DNA of 64,000 bases from Labyrinthula sp. Ha (lineage: Eukaryota > Sar > Bigyra > Labyrinthulida > Labyrinthulaceae), in NCBI GenBank assembly GCA_015227615.1, contig JAALGZ010000028.1, positions 248,001-312,000 on the forward strand. Reading direction: 5' to 3'. This document shows, one piece after another, positions 23,601-38,410 of the stretch. The translations under genes were made by a program, and so were the position numbers. Numbering within the stretch: position 1 is the stretch's first letter; every line of letters starts with the position of its first letter. The notes under the pieces are model-generated. The model was not told where the DNA came from. It saw only the letters and a program-made list of their open reading frames with translations, and searched no databases.

Positions 23601-25455
23601 GGCTCAGTGATAGTATCCAATTGGCAAAAAACTGGTAGCAGGGTAGTCATTACCGAAGCTTTGTTTGAAATGCAGATTCTTCACATGTATCTTGAAGCTC
23701 ATGGCAGTCATTTGGGAGCCACAGTAGTAGATGTATCAAACTATTCGTGGACGGTCCCCAGACAAATGGCTATGACATGGCAATTCAGAGTATATAAAAG
23801 GCCTTAAAGTAAATTGTGTCTACTATAGTAACGTTATGGTGCTGCTAAAACTTCACTAAGCATAGTGACATAGCCTAGAAACCCCGTTGAAGTCCTGTTT
23901 TTTTTGACTTTTTGTATGTGAACCCGAAGTGTTATATCCTCGCTCTAACGGATGCCTTCTCCAGATTTAATTAGTTTAATTATGTACCATGGACCGGTGC
24001 CAAACATTGGTTACTGCATTGGAAGACTTCAATACTAATCGAAAGTTACAATTCAACTTCACATTCATAGAGAATCGAGGTTAAAACTTCACCAATCGAT
24101 TTATAGGTTTATTAAGTAAAGGATTTAGTTTTATCCATATCTTCGATGTTAGTTATGCTACTTGGACTAACGATAAAATGAAAGCGATTCATAAAGATGT
24201 TTTTGGTTTCCTGAAGGCACTGATATCTGTTCGAAGATTCCAGTGAGATCGGTGGCTCCAGGTTTTTGGTATAGTGCAAGTAGAAATAAATGAATAACCA
24301 CTTACAACTAGGATACTTCCAGGAGAGGATGAGGCGCCAGGTGCTACTAAATTATTACTGTCCATTAATAATGAGAAGGAATATATTGAGGCCAACGCCT
24401 TCCCTAGGATGATCTCGTGGAGACTTGGCGGGGAAGCCAAGGTTACATGTACCGAGAATGGTACGATATTTCCTTTCTCTAGAGTATTTCGAGATCAGAT
24501 GGAGGTATATCATGAAAAGGTAGCTGACTATATATCGCTGCTGAAGTTGAACTGCAACACCAACTGCAACAAGAAAAGGAAGCTCTTTGATAAGGCGATC
24601 ATTCAGTTCCAGATTGATGAATGATGGTTGAATAATACAGCTAAGACTTGAAGGAAGGTGAATGAGATAAATTTGGAGTGATTGCTTCCGTGTAAACTAA
24701 GAAAATTTTTTCAATAATACATATCGGGGGCCCCTACTTAGTGGCATGCTATTGATAGCTCATACATCTAGGCTATATTTCTACGAGCTATCATGATATG
24801 TGTCTGATGATGCCTTTACAACGATTTTATCAATAGCTGAGATAGGCTTGAGGTAGATAGACTCCACGGGCTTCGCTACTCGAAGGGAGAGTGGTGGCTT
24901 TAAGTAAATCAGAGGGCTCAAGACCAGAGATGATACGTTGGAACATCTCGGAGCATTGTATCGAGATGCTAAGACGTTGGTACTAAAATACTTGGAAAAT
25001 CAAAATAAATCGGTGAGAGGCTATAGTAATTCTAGAATGGCTTTGGGGTGGATCGATTGCCATATATTTGGTGATATGAAGTTTATGTGGATTTCTAAAA
25101 TGAAATCTAACCTTAGGAGGCATCACTTGATTGAGGGTAGCGCATTGTAGAAGTGGATTTCATTCTTCACCATGTAGAAAACTGTATTGACCTAGAGAAT
25201 TCAGTAATGAGGAATCTCATTAAATGCATCAGATTGGGGGACCTCATATCATTTTCAAAGTATATGCCATTTAAGTCTAAGGAAAGGTTGTATTCATACA
25301 GCAAGCGGATAATGGGCATTATGAGACTGGCACAGATCAATGGAATTCATATCAACATTGGGCTGCCTGTGTTAAGTGAAGAGAACTTTTTCACTATAGG
25401 GGATTCCGAATGTGCATGGAGGCATGATTCTCAGTGCCAAAGTTTTTCTAATTAA
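17650..25455 (+). mobile_element. Old Ty3/gypsy copy A, heavily decayed
   Basis: A plus-strand relative of element C, recognised by parallel segments. The region just before RT lies near 21.4-21.7 kb. RT lies near 22.0-22.35 kb (MRYHSTPVLFHKQMVKHI matches C's MGYHSTPVFFHQRMVDHI). The end of RNase H lies near 22.93 kb (NVDGKSNFFADML), integrase traces span about 23.9-24.9 kb, and a SANT/Myb-like segment lies at about 25.2-25.35 kb. The gag part (about 17.65-20.5 kb) is assigned mainly by position. No LTRs were found. The copy is broken in many places and clearly older than C. The downstream methyltransferase-like tail seen in B and C is not visible; a copia remnant begins instead. Confidence 0.75.
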
Positions 25456-28110
25456 AATCCTAAGAGAATAATATTAGTAAAGCTTAGTTTCAATTTTGGA
25501 AGCGAAGGTTTGGTGATGTTATTAAATTCTTATGTAACGTCTCATTTGATTTGTAATAGAAGTTTAATAATAGATATAAAGAAAATTGTTAACGCCAACG
25601 TTCTTGAAACTCCTGAAAGTCAGCCAGTTGGCGAAATTCAAGGAAATGTATAATTACACCTAAATAATAATTTCCCTTTATCTTGCATGTAGTTAATTTA
25701 ATATCGCATTTCAAAATTAAGAAACATATAATTCCGAAATAAAATCACTTTATCAAAATCTCTGTATAGAAGAAACTAAAGGTATGCTTATTATAGAAAA
25801 ATGGCGTTATAATAGTCAGCCCACAACAAAATAACAATAATAACTTCTTTATATACTCAAAATTTAAGTTTAAAACTAACCTAGTAAAAAATAGTTTATA
25901 CATTTTCACAAACAACATTAAATACTTTAAATTTGATAATTTTAATAACAAGTGTCTTTCCGTTAAGGATGCTTAACCAATATCATAAATCTCTAGCTTT
26001 TGACATGTAGTTGCAGAATCTGTGGGAAAATGTAAGCCCTAGATGATCAAAATTTAAGTTTTCTCAATTGGAAAAACATATAGCTTTGAAAATATTTGCG
26101 TATATATAGTAGTGAAACTCCCATAATATATTCGGGATTTTCTAACGTTGTGTGTATTGTGTTTAATTTTTCAAATTTATCCAAGCTCTCACTAGTCAAA
26201 AGTAACTCTAAGAAAATTTTTAAAATAAAAAAGATTGCATTTATGACAAAATTGATCATCAGTTAACAGCAAAATGTGTATTTTCTGATAAATATTCTGA
26301 ACTTTTCGAATTTGATGACTTTACAGACATCTAGGATAAAGGATGAGAAATATAGAGGTACTATTCAACTTGCTTTCTTCGGAAAATATTACGACTAAGA
26401 AAAGTTACTATTAGCAGAACACACTGTCAGGATGATGATGATACTCAAGTCAATGAAATATATATATATTAATATATATATATATTGGAAATACGTGCTA
26501 ATTCGATATTTTCCTAGCTTAAAAAAATCTCAAGAAAATTAAATTATGAGCATGTGAAATTTTAGTAAGAACAGAATAATAAATCCGTAGTAAAATTATT
26601 CTGACCAATGCATTTTTGTTTGAGACAAAAAAATATTTAAATTATTTAATAATACCATTTTTTATTTCGGAAATAACACATCTTTCGGCATCAATTTTTG
26701 TTTCAAAAAAAAGTAAAATTATGTAGATAGGTCCAAAACCATTAAATAGACTGATATAGTACTTATTTAAAATGCTTATGGAAATTGGTCTATTCAACTT
26801 GAATCATGGCTAATATAAAAATAAACCATAATATGAAATAAAGTTCTAGGAAATAATTAAACTTATAAAAAAGTGACAGGATGGCGATAAATATAATATT
26901 CTATCATAAAGTGATGGAGAATTTGGATCAGTAAGAGTATGTAAGTAAGAATTGAAATCTACATCTGATGTTTATTCGATATCAAAAGGGTTAACTAATA
27001 AAGACATATGCAAGCATTGGAAATTTAGCATATCTGCTGAGATTATTGTATCTGGTAAGCACCAAAGGAATTAAATGTACATATTTTCAGCAGATAATAA
27101 GATTTAGAAATAAACTATTCTGTCTATATTGTTGAATCAGGAAATTTTACGAAGTAAAAAATTACCGGTATGCGGCTTACAAAAACTAAGGTTTAGAAAA
27201 AAGCAGGAACTTTTAACTTGATTGAAAATTTACGGAAAATGCAGTATATTACACTTATTGAGCTATTCAAGACAACAAATAAACTTCCGGGAACCGTATC
27301 CAAGAACAAGATCCTTGCGGAAACAATAATAACTTTAGCAGCAAGTTAAGAAAACAATACAAGGCTTTATGTACCGCTATGTAAAATACAAAATTTTGGC
27401 TTTATATTATTTACTTGCTTGAATTTAAAAGTAGCTTAACTCAAGTAAATATTAAACGAGTATATGTATATGCCCTTTTATAGAAATCTAACTATCCTGA
27501 ACTTCTAAGAAATCATGGAAGGAAAAATGATACGAAACATATATAGAAAAGGTTAACTTATGCGAATTCATTTTGCAGAACACCCAAAATTCGATGTGAA
27601 ATTAAAACTAAATGCATTGAAAATATCCGTGGAACAAATTAAATGAAAAATCTATCTGTTTCAAACAAATTCGAAAAAATGCCTTCTTGATCTATTTGAA
27701 TTATGTTTTATTTTCTGTTAACCAAATTATGTTAGCCGCTCCAAAATCCTTGAGCCAAAGATCTAGGCTCATATAGAACGAAGCAGCTGGTACATATATA
27801 TTGGATGTAAAATTAAAAAATTATTGAGAAAATGAATATGTTATGAGTATTAAACATTATTTTATACGAGCTTTTAACAAACACTGATTAAAGTGAACGA
27901 AGCAAATATATATATATATTATCTTTATTATTACCGGGCTCTTGTTTGATAAAAATTAGAAAAATTTTGTCCATTGTAGTATCTAGAAAAATTTTACCCG
28001 CATTGGAATTGGACAAATGAATTTTTTGCATTTATTTTAAGTATATTAATATTGTCTGAAGTACGATAGACTATATTATGTACCGCTAGTTCCAGGGGTT
28101 TTCATTTTCA
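25456..28110 (+). mobile_element. Ty1/copia remnant in AT-rich DNA
   Basis: Around 25.52-25.68 kb a plus-strand translation reads TSHLICNRSLIIDIKKI and then LETPESQPVGEIQGNV, which is the pattern just after the active site of copia proteases. A scatter of similar weak segments follows to about 28.1 kb. The element is heavily broken, with no LTRs seen and no confident ends. The stretch also has short AT dinucleotide runs near 26.46 and 27.91 kb. No host gene is visible. Confidence 0.45.
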
Positions 28111-28439
28111 GTTTGTTATATCATGTTTCTAGATACTTGGATACATGTAGCCGCAGGGTGCTCTAGGACATTGATACGGGTGGGCAGGGTATTGAAATAT
28201 AGTGGATACTTGGGGATATTTGATTGGGTAATAAGATTTATCAGATCTATGTCGTATCCTGGCATCCATGTAGAAACCAGTCATAATACGACAATTAAAA
28301 AATTCAAAGGTGTTAATTTAAGAAGCACATAGAGCTTGTCATATTCTGGAGGAAAATATGAATTTGGTGCTGTGATATATTAATTAAATCTTAGAAGAAC
28401 AATTGACATGAAAGAAAAATTAAAGTAAGGATAAAAAAT

Positions 28440-31400
28440 ACAGCGCTATATAATGGGTAAAGAAAAAAATAAGAGAGTACAGGAAAGGAAATATGCACAA
28501 GAATTATATAGTAAATCAAAGAAAATAAAAACAGAAAAGAGAAACAAAGACTATGATAGTGTAGAAGGTAGCACCCTTGGAGGGTCAAGGAATATAAGAG
28601 CAACCAAATGAAAAGAGAGCGGAGATAGATGATGAGAAGAAGGTGATGCAAATCAAAGAATTTTCACTAACCAAAGAAGTGTTAAATAAAGGCGATGAAA
28701 ATATTATCCCTGAAGAAGAAGATAGAGTAGAGACCGGACATGAGCGGGATGTGGATGTGGTTGCGGACCAGGCTATCCAACAGATGGAAAGGGCTGGTGA
28801 TCAATATTAACTCTGTAGAGTTTATGCCCATCTCATCTAATAGTAGTAGACAGGATACATATTCTTATATAGAAAGGAAAACAGAAGGGTTATCAGGAAG
28901 TTTAAAATATCATGAAAACATGGATAAAGCTGATAATATAGAGAACTCAAGGGTGACGAAGGTTGTGATCCTAACGCACCACCAATCGTTGGACACTGTA
29001 CTAAGAAGAGAGGAAATGCTGAAACGGATGTCGCGCCACGTGGAGGGGGAAATACTGTATTAATTTCCAAACGTAGCGCTACCTTGAGCGCCAAAGCACC
29101 AAACCATCTCGCTGATAACACTAAGAGCAGAGTTGAGCCAATTCCATAGAAGCCATGGAATAATTGAAGAATGACGCACAAGAAGGACTGTGAGTTCTAC
29201 GACTCACTGCTAAGGAATAGATCTCGTTCTACACTATATTGGGTGCGGGCTGGATCTACGTGAAAAATAAAATCCTCTTGTGGCAAAGCTCGTAAAATTA
29301 CTAAAATGGGAAATTCAACAGAAGAACCAGTATATCATGCGGCTTCTACTGGCATTAGTAGAACATGAGGTTGGTTAAATCTATCTGTCATAGCGCGTAG
29401 CATAAATCAAGGCAGCGTGTGAGATTTTCAGAGAGAGAATATAAACTATGTTTGGGGAGGTGGTAATACAAGGAAATGGTACCCAGTAATAGTATGTTAA
29501 CGAAACGTGCCTACATAGTGCTTTGAAAGCGATAAAGGTGAATCAATTAACGGTTTGAGAAAGATGTTATAGAATAGAGCCTTCGAAAGAATAAATATCA
29601 CCATAAAAGAAATTTTAGACACAAGATATGATCCTGATTTCTTCAGGAATATACAACTGCTTAAATGCCTCACAAAAAATGGGTAGCAGAAGTCACAGGT
29701 ACTGAGAACCCCAAGACACAGGGTATGTATTAGCGAATCAAAACACAGTCGCAAGGAAACACATCAGTACAAATATTAGTGGTACTAGGATAGGAGCAGG
29801 GTACGATGAAGGTAAATTCAAAAACTATTCGGCAAGATATGTTTAATACCAAGTTAAACCATCGAAGAAGATATAAAATTTTGAACTCTTTCTCAAGGAA
29901 GAAATTTTGCAACCTCTTAACTCATTTACAGCAAGAGAGAAGAATCTAGGTGAATGTCAAAAGACTGCTTATCGTAGAACAGCTAAAATAAAGAATGCTG
30001 GACGAATCAAATAGCCTAATTACGGTTATTCATATATTTCTGTGCATACCAAAGGAACCATGTCATCCAATCACTCAAAACCCAAGGGGTATGAAAATTA
30101 TATCAGGTCTACCGGGAATAAGACCGAATTCGGATATACATTATATTACCTGGGCATCACAGAAACTGGAAACCATTAGCAACCTAATTACAGATAGAGA
30201 CCAGGAGCGCAAAAGGGAGGAAGTACCGACACCCATACAGCTTTGATATAGTATGGCCTGAAGTTTATAGAGCTGAAGTTAAGAAATATAGGTGAAGTAA
30301 TAGAGGTCATAGAAATATGTGACACTTACAAAGCGTTGCTTGTGATTATCCTACTAGCATCTGGCTATGGGTATATACGAAGCTGAGAAAGTAATACCGA
30401 AAGGGAGGCAAATCTGCAAGAGCTCCTAAGAAAGTACTTAGAGGATATAGTGATATTCAAAGGAGAACACGCTTTCAGTATCATAAGAGAAAAGCACAGC
30501 GGCCAGTAAAAGGTGCCTTTATCGAGCCTAAAAATGCATATATGGACCCACCGGAGATCTGCATAAAGTGGAGAGACTTTTTGGAGAATTGTTACTACCT
30601 CGATATGTTAAAGTGATTGAATGAGCAGTTATAGACACAAGTAAGAATGAAGACAAAAAGGGTTAAACTAAAGTAAAACTTACCAGATTTTCAATGAATC
30701 AAGTCAATGTACCTATACAAGGAGAATATTAAAATTTTGTATGTCGCGATCAGTGACATGGGAGCCGTCGATATACCCCCCCATCATAGTTGATAGGAAA
30801 CCACAATCTGCTGAAATAAGTAGGATCGAAGAGACCTACGATCATCTTCCAGGAAGGAGGAAAAGAAGAAGGGTTTTATTGTCTTATGAAGAATCAATGA
30901 GAAGAATTAAAACGCATGGTAATGATGAAAGCTGTAAAGTTTAGCACAACTAAAATCAGAGGGGGGTAATATCTGTAGACATCGTAGGGGGTGCTAAGTA
31001 TACATAAGTTGTAGAAGACAAAATACGGAAAGCTAATGTCAAACTTTTCTCGTAATGCCAGCTCTGCTAGCACCGCGGGTGTAATCCCAGGCATAAATAT
31101 CGGAGAAGAAGTTTTACTAGAAGCATTAAACCTTAAGTAATATAAGAAAAGACAGCGAAGGGATAACTCATCATATTCGCAGCGAAGATAGGATACTGAA
31201 AATAATCCTCAAAAGCGGCGCGGATCAATCTGCGACTTTGCTGCAAAGACATTTATGGTTGCAAAAGTACGTACACCATACATCATGTAAAATTAAATTG
31301 ACGGGCAGGAAGAAGGACTAAAACATTCATACGCTGGGATTTTCGGAGTTGGAATTTCACATCAACGAATTTATAAAGAGAACGCGGTGCCGAATGAAAA

Positions 31401-34400
31401 TATACACAATGGATGTGCCTGAGTGGATCGAACATGTTATTAGAGTATAGGCACTGACGAAAACAAGATTTATATCTCATTAAAACTCACAGGGTGTACA
31501 TGGCGGGGTCGTCAGTCATTCTGTGTGTAATAAAGTTTTGAGAAGCCATCTTGCCGAAGACGTCGAAATTTTGGGGGCACTAATGTCGCAATGGCTTCTG
31601 CAGTTTGAATGGATATCTTAGTTTTTTAAAATTAAATTAACTTTAAATATAATTTTAAGTGCTTATTCATGCTTTGTAAATCACAACTAAACTACAGAAG
31701 AAAGACAAAGAGCTGATATATGAGGACAATGTCAATCTACTTAAGGTGCACCCATACTTGGTCTTCGCAAAAAAAGCTTGGCTAATATAACCTGGCACCG
31801 AAAAAACTTAGAGTTGGTACAGCTCCTTTGCATCTTTGAAATATGAAAAATATGCGTGGCAGCTATAAAAAAAATCTTACAGGAAGAAAACTAAAGATTA
31901 TGAATGAAGTTGATATTGTGCGCGGAATATCAATCCATTTTATCAAACTACTTTGCGACAGAAATATCACAGGAGTTATTCTTGACATAACTGTTCAGCT
32001 TTAGAAAACTAGGGGTGTGGTATAGGAAAACGATTAAGAGTGTTTCATACTGCCCGAAGTGGACACCAAAGTGGATAAGTAGATGAAAGGGGAGAAAACT
32101 CCTAAAAGCATCAACGGGATGGGTGATAGCATAGATAGAGCAACCGAAGTGCAGGAACATCGTATTTAAAGCTAACTTTAATGCTAGAAGATGGGTTTGC
32201 TACAACCGTGCCTCAGACACCGATAAGTTTTGTACCTTCTATGGGCATGTTCCGGATAGAAAGGGCACCATTCAAACTACTTTCTCCGCTCCCACTGGGT
32301 CAAATTAAAATGGAATTAATATAAATGTAAGGAATAACACCCAAGAAGATGGAGGAAAGAGTTCCAGAGGTGCTAGGCGTAACGGTAATCGTCGCAGTAC
32401 CGATAGAAATAACCAGTGGTACATGTTGCTCTATTTAGTATGAGTAAATAAGGTGTTTCACAAAGATGTAAACATAATTTCTATTTTGGAAGTGTATTTT
32501 TGCAACGCATTTGCGGCACGATTCTGAGTATATTTAGACATTGTTAGTGGATTTGAGAAATTAAGTATCACGGATGTTTAAAAAAAACCAACATTATGAA
32601 GGGGTACACTATATTCCAACTACAATTTTCACCAATGGGATACTATAGTACATCAATGCTATTTCACATGCGGATAGTAGATTATACTACCAGACTTACT
32701 ATGAGAAACAGTATAATGGAATACCACAGTGAATTTGGGGCATACCAATACATATATTGGATTTCGATTATTTTGTGCAAGTGTTGGAACGTGTGCTTAA
32801 CAACTTGCCCGAATGAAAAATGTGGATAATTCCCGTATACTCAGTTTTATTTATGAGTTTTGTCGAGCATTCTGAGTGTACGTCGGAATAAGAGGGATGC
32901 TGCTTTGCAAACAAAAAATTGTTGGTACAAAGCAGGAGCACATTTTTTAGTTAACAAAGCTCATGCGTCCAGCCCAACGGCTAAGAGCGGCTGTGCCGGA
33001 AATTTTAAAACTAAAGGACAAGATAATATTCTTTTGTCCGCAGCTAAAGAAAAAAAAGTTATTGAAATAAAAGAAGAATAATATGTGGAACAATTAGCTC
33101 TACTGTGCTTTTAATATATTGAAACATCGCATGAAATGAGGAGGAAAGAAGCGTCTTCAGTACTACGACAGGGAGAGAGGCCTAATTCTGATTACTAATG
33201 CCTCGGATAACTATCACAGCATCGTAGAATGTAAGACTGGTCTAGAAGAAAGAGGTAAGAATCTTCTGAAAATACATTATAGCCGATGAGTTTGTTTAAA
33301 TTCAAGCTTTATTACTCTCAATTAGTATAGGGGTATGTCACAAGGAATTATATCAAATAACTAGGGCATTGAATAAACTGTCTTACACTTTGCCTTTCCA
33401 CCGAATGGCGATACAGATTTAAGCATCCAAATTGATCCTGAAATTATTATTTCAATGTATATAAAAGGTAAACTTTGGTCACCTGAATTGCCTTAGCTAG
33501 TGTATGGTCATTCTGGAATATGTCTTGTCAGATATTTATCACGTCAATGGTCATAGTAATATTTTGCTGGACACGCTCGCCGGAGGGGCACCGCCGCAAG
33601 AAGAACCGAATCTGAGGTGGAAAAAAGGAAAAAATCTCCGTGTTTATACGAGGGGGTTGATGTTAAATTGCGTGAGATGGTGTGTTAGTCTTATTTAAAA
33701 ATTACTTTCGATTTATGCATAAAACATTACTTCACTCATGGTTGAAGAAAACTTGTGCTGCAAAGCAAAACGATACTTTGATACTATACATAAACAACAG
33801 ACATATGAACCTAGGAGCAAGTGGTTAGGGGGGATTAAAAATAGACAAAGATAGAAGTAAATTTTTACCGACGCTAGTGACATAGCACAGGCTCCAATAT
33901 TGGAGGATCACCTCGCGGAAGCAAATACTACAAATGGAGATGCACCTAGTTTGAAAAACGTAACATCAGGTCGTAGAAGAATAGGTAAGGTAAGGGGCCA
34001 GTTTTTGATGCAGCAGCACTGATGTGTGGCTTGCAAATATACCGCCCATGGTCAGAACTATTAGCACTACATCCTGGAATGCGAGAATTGGGTACGAATG
34101 AGTGTACCACGACGCCCAATGAGGACAACGAGAGGAAAACAGGAATATGAAACCTAACTATAATCGTATCACACCATAGATTGATGAGGTAAACGGGGAA
34201 ACGCACATACGCGGCGCCGAAGTCTGCGGACAAATATTTAGTGTCTCTGTCCAACTCCAACTTTCAAGAAGAATGACACCGTCTTAATTAGACAGAAATA
34301 ATACATGTGAAAAATGATGGAATTAGTTGCACAAACAAATAATATGGAGAAGAAAGAGGAAAAGATCATTTCCATTTAAGACAAGTTGCTTTGCAATTCA

Positions 34401-37290
34401 TATACATTCATTTAGCGAACAAACATGTGTTGGTGAATGTGGGTATAAACGAGGTGAAAAACTCGAATGGGTGCTTCTTGGGGAAACACAGCTTAAAATA
34501 GGAAATCGATTCAACTTGGATAAGACAGTGGAAGTGCTGCAGATGTTGCTTGATAATCTATTTTTATGTAGAAAATTCCTGAGAGCCACATAAAGCAGGT
34601 GGAGCCCCGTGACAAAGGTGTTACGGTTGAGAGAAACCCTAGTAGCGAATTTCTTATACCTGAACACAAGTTAAAATAAATTGGTTCTAAAAAATGTGTC
34701 CAACAGGTTTACACAACTATCCTTACATAAGGTAAAAGGGCCTAGCCCGGTAACAAACACAATGGAATAATTCGCAAATAGTTGCAATCTGTAACAAAAA
34801 ATTGCTATGGTTACTCATTGTGAAAGACGTTTCGGAAACAGAGTATTCCAAAAATTGGGAACAGAAAAATATCCATGCAGAATATCCTTGTGAGCTATAC
34901 AGCTTTCTCAAACAGCAAAGTGAATATAGAAAATAAAAAAATATTTGTCCTTAATAAAATATTGGCTAGGGAGTGCTGTTTGAAATCAAATGAGTGGACT
35001 ACATTACTAAAAAAATATAGAGGCTAACCAACAAGTTCTCCCTTATATCAAGAAAGTTAATGAGAAGAAAAAGAACATTGTTCTCATTTAGAATATTCCT
35101 GTATGTGAATCCAGAACAAGACTACATTTAACGGACGGCGACCCTGTGGATAGTGGATAGAGTTTGAAATACAAATAGATTATTAATATTCAACTTTAAT
35201 GATGTCTTATATAAGCTCTTAACTACTTTTCATAAGTACCTGAACGAATATTAAGAGAAATTAGGGAAGTATGATGAACTAGAAAACTCAAGAATAGTAT
35301 GCGGCAAGAAAGGATCTTAGCACCGTGATATCATAGTAAGAGCTGGGTTATTGATTTTTAACGTATTTAAAAACGACATCAAGTAAGTGTGATAAATTGG
35401 TGCAGGAATTATCAAGACTGGTTCAAGTGGTTGACATAATCTACAATAACCTTTATAGAAATTGGACTCTGGTAGTAAAGGATTATGTCAATGGAAGTAG
35501 GTTATGTTCTTACAAGCCTAGTAGGTTGTTTTCTAAGGTAGTGAGAACGATTTATGTCGGAAACAGGTAGTAGTCCTAAGTCAAGAAATTCTGCAATGCC
35601 GAGTATGATTCAACACTGGGGCATAGGTGATTGAAGTAAAATGAGGGGTATCTCTCTACGAAGATAATAGTTAGGAAACTTTTAACGTTTTATTTGAAAA
35701 TTTTAGAGTGACAGAGTGTGTTCATTTGCACTGGCCTTTGAAGTGGAAGCAACAAGTCAAATTATGGCGCACAGCAGAAAAGACTTTACTAGAATCCGAA
35801 GGATTCACGGATAAGATAGTAGGAAGGGCACCCGCATTTAACAGCTGGTGGCGCTAACTTGCGGAGTTAGAAGAACCACAATAAGTAAGAACAATGAGAA
35901 CTGCGCCATTGCAGGTCTGGACTAAGGAACAAAAACAGGAAATTTGGAGGTTATTAATTGCTTTAGGTATGAGAAACTTCACATAATACAGGAAGTACCT
36001 GTCGCAGAATAACAAAGCAATGATGTATTCTTACATCCATTGGTGTATAAATGGATTGGATCTTTTGGAGATGAAAGAGGAGAAATGGGACATAGAAGAG
36101 GTTCGTAAGATAAAGGGGAAGATTATGTTGAGCCAATTCATATGTACCAGGTACTTTGCTAATTGTAAACAGGCATCTGAGCCGATGAGTGAAGAAGTCC
36201 TTAATGTATGTACCGAAACATATGGTGAGTGTTTAATTGTGCATCGATCCCAGACCTCATAGTATATTAGTACGGTGGAATAGATTCGCGAGACGCTAAA
36301 AAACACCCAGTGTTAGTAAAAATGATGGTAGAAACGTAGGGGAAAAGAAAGAAAAGAATGAGAGGTAGAGGGATTTAGAGTACGTTTCGAAAGACAGAAT
36401 GAAGAGAGACACATTAGACCACGACTTACCATTGGAAAACATAGAAAAAACGAAGGCGCGCAATGGTACTACGCAGTCTCTATTGAAGAATGGATGGAAT
36501 TTGCGGCTTCTTAAAAAATGGACACGTCTTTGACCTTACATTTGAAGATGAAGAAGTGACCGTTCTTCTATGTGTCGTACTGCCGATAAAGTGTGGTTCA
36601 CCTTGGATGTATATTCAGGAGATTGGGGTGTGGAGGTATTGACACTCCCGAAAGTAGACTTCATATGGACAGGCTCTTCAAGAATGATAGAGGGGGTACC
36701 GACTTGGTTCGAGTAATGGCGATCCAGTATCATAAGGCGCCAGATAAATCCGTGATAGAGTTTGTGGTTCGGGAAGTGCAGCCAAAGTTCATATGAATCT
36801 GGATAGTGCATCCCCATTGGGGGCGCAACTGTTAATATTTCCAGAACTGGGGCTATGAGCATGCTCAGATCCGGTCATGGGTAAAAATAGAGAGGACATG
36901 AAAAATGTGTGGCAGGTTCAGACGATTGTTCCAAATGGTGCATGAAGATATGTATATTTTTTAGCAAAAGGATATGGTGGGTGCGGAAGAAAAACTCGGG
37001 CGCTCCAGCAGAAGTGAATATCACTGGCAGATTATGAAGAGGAAGGAATGAAGCCGACGCAATTCCACAAGTTGATCGAAGAATTCATGGGAGAGGATGC
37101 CATATTATTAGAAGTGTTTGCGAAAACCTCTGATTTGAGGAAAGGACGGCTACAACCGAGAAACCATGTTGAACCCGCTCAGGCGCATGTAAAATTTGGA
37201 GCGTAAGTTGGGCTGACAAGGATGGAGTCTCACATCTACGGAAAAACGGGAATGTACCGTTAATATCTGTAGGAATCTAGTACTACCCAC
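28440..37290 (+). mobile_element. Old Ty3/gypsy copy B, heavily decayed, with MT-A70-like tail
   Basis: A plus-strand relative of C over its whole internal length. A charged N-terminal module lies at about 28.45 kb (MGKEKNKRVQERK, like C's MRKSREERVMERQ) and gag from about 28.7 kb. RT lies near 32.6 kb (FQLQFSPMGYYSTSMLFH), RNase H near 33.15-33.6 kb (RLQYYDRERGLILITNASD; DIYHVNGHSN), integrase traces at 34-35.5 kb, and a SANT/Myb-like segment at about 35.92-36.03 kb (VWTKEQKQEIWRLL). The tail at 36.58-37.27 kb matches C's methyltransferase-like region (KVWFTLDVY, YFQNWGYEHAQIRSWVKI, LIEEFMGEDAILLEVFAK). No LTRs were recognised. It is broken in very many places and much older than C. Confidence 0.85.
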
Positions 37291-37489
37291 TGTAACCTAC
37301 CATCAAGAGCTTGTTAGGATGACGTTATTTATGTTATTGACTGGGGTAATTTAACTGGTAGAAAGAATTTTTCATCACCATGCTAAATTCAGTCATAGTG
37401 AAGAACCAACAAGTAAAATTTTGTTTTGACAGAAAAAAATAAAACAAGTAGTTTCTAAGACAGTGCCTGCATAAAGTTAAACCTCCAGG

Positions 37490-38410
37490 GAGACCCACAT
37501 TTTGCGAACCAAAAAAAAGAGTGTCAAAGTTCTCTCAATCAACGTTGGCGGTCTTGCTCAATGTAAGTTCTCTACAATAGTAAAACTTGCGTGTGAACTT
37601 CCGCCCCTACTGATCCTACTTTAAGCAGTTAGATAGAAAGGTATAGAAAGGCTTGAAAAACCAAACAAGAATGATGGCTTGAATGAAAAAGGAAAGTGTT
37701 TTGTCTCACAGGCCGACTCCAGCTCCACTTACATAGTACTTTTTGTGTGCCTGGAACTCCTTAAGGACGTAACTGAAGCCTACAGAGTTAGTGGCAGAAT
37801 TCTGGCAGTTAAGATCAGGTCAAATAACTACAAAAAACTTGTTTTAGTAAATGTTTATACACCTCACGGCGTATCCATGGCGCAATAATACTAATAGCTC
37901 CTACAGATGCTATTGGAAAGGACATAGAAAAGCGAATAAGAAAAGCTTAGCCGTTACTGCTGGAGACTGGATTGCATATAGTAAGATAACGTAGGATGAT
38001 GGAAGCTACAAGTATGGACTATCTTCAAGAGCCAAAGGAAAATGAAAGATCCTTCAACAGTGCCTACTATTCAACGAGATGGACATAATGAAACACAGGT
38101 ACAAGACCGGATACCAGAGACCCAGAAGACACGTCACAGTCAAGCCAGTGAACATTCATAAACGCAAAAGACCTGAACGAGAAATAGAAACTCAGTGGAG
38201 AGGACTATACAGACCAAGATAGGACACAACAAACATCTCAAAAAGCTGGAAACTGTCTTCCAAGAAATAAGACGAAGACAATGACGCACTTAGAGCCTGT
38301 TACATTGCTCGGAACACAAACCATGATCAAACACTGCTCAAAATCATCCAAAAACTCATCACTTGACGCTTGGAAGTACATAACATTATATCCTTTTGCA
38401 TTTGGATCCT
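37490..38410 (+). mobile_element. LINE (non-LTR) endonuclease remnant
   Basis: Pieces of an APE-type endonuclease can be read on the plus strand in shifting frames: VKVLSINVGGLAQ near 37.52 kb (usual N-terminal strand), GRILAVKIRSNNYKKLVLVN followed by VYTPHG at about 37.79-37.87 kb, and TAGDWIAYS near 37.96 kb (the usual GDWN position). The order and spacing match the first half of LINE ORF2. No reverse transcriptase follows; sequence similar to gypsy gag on the other strand begins at about 38.73 kb. The fragment has several frameshifts and stops and is a fossil. Confidence 0.55.
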
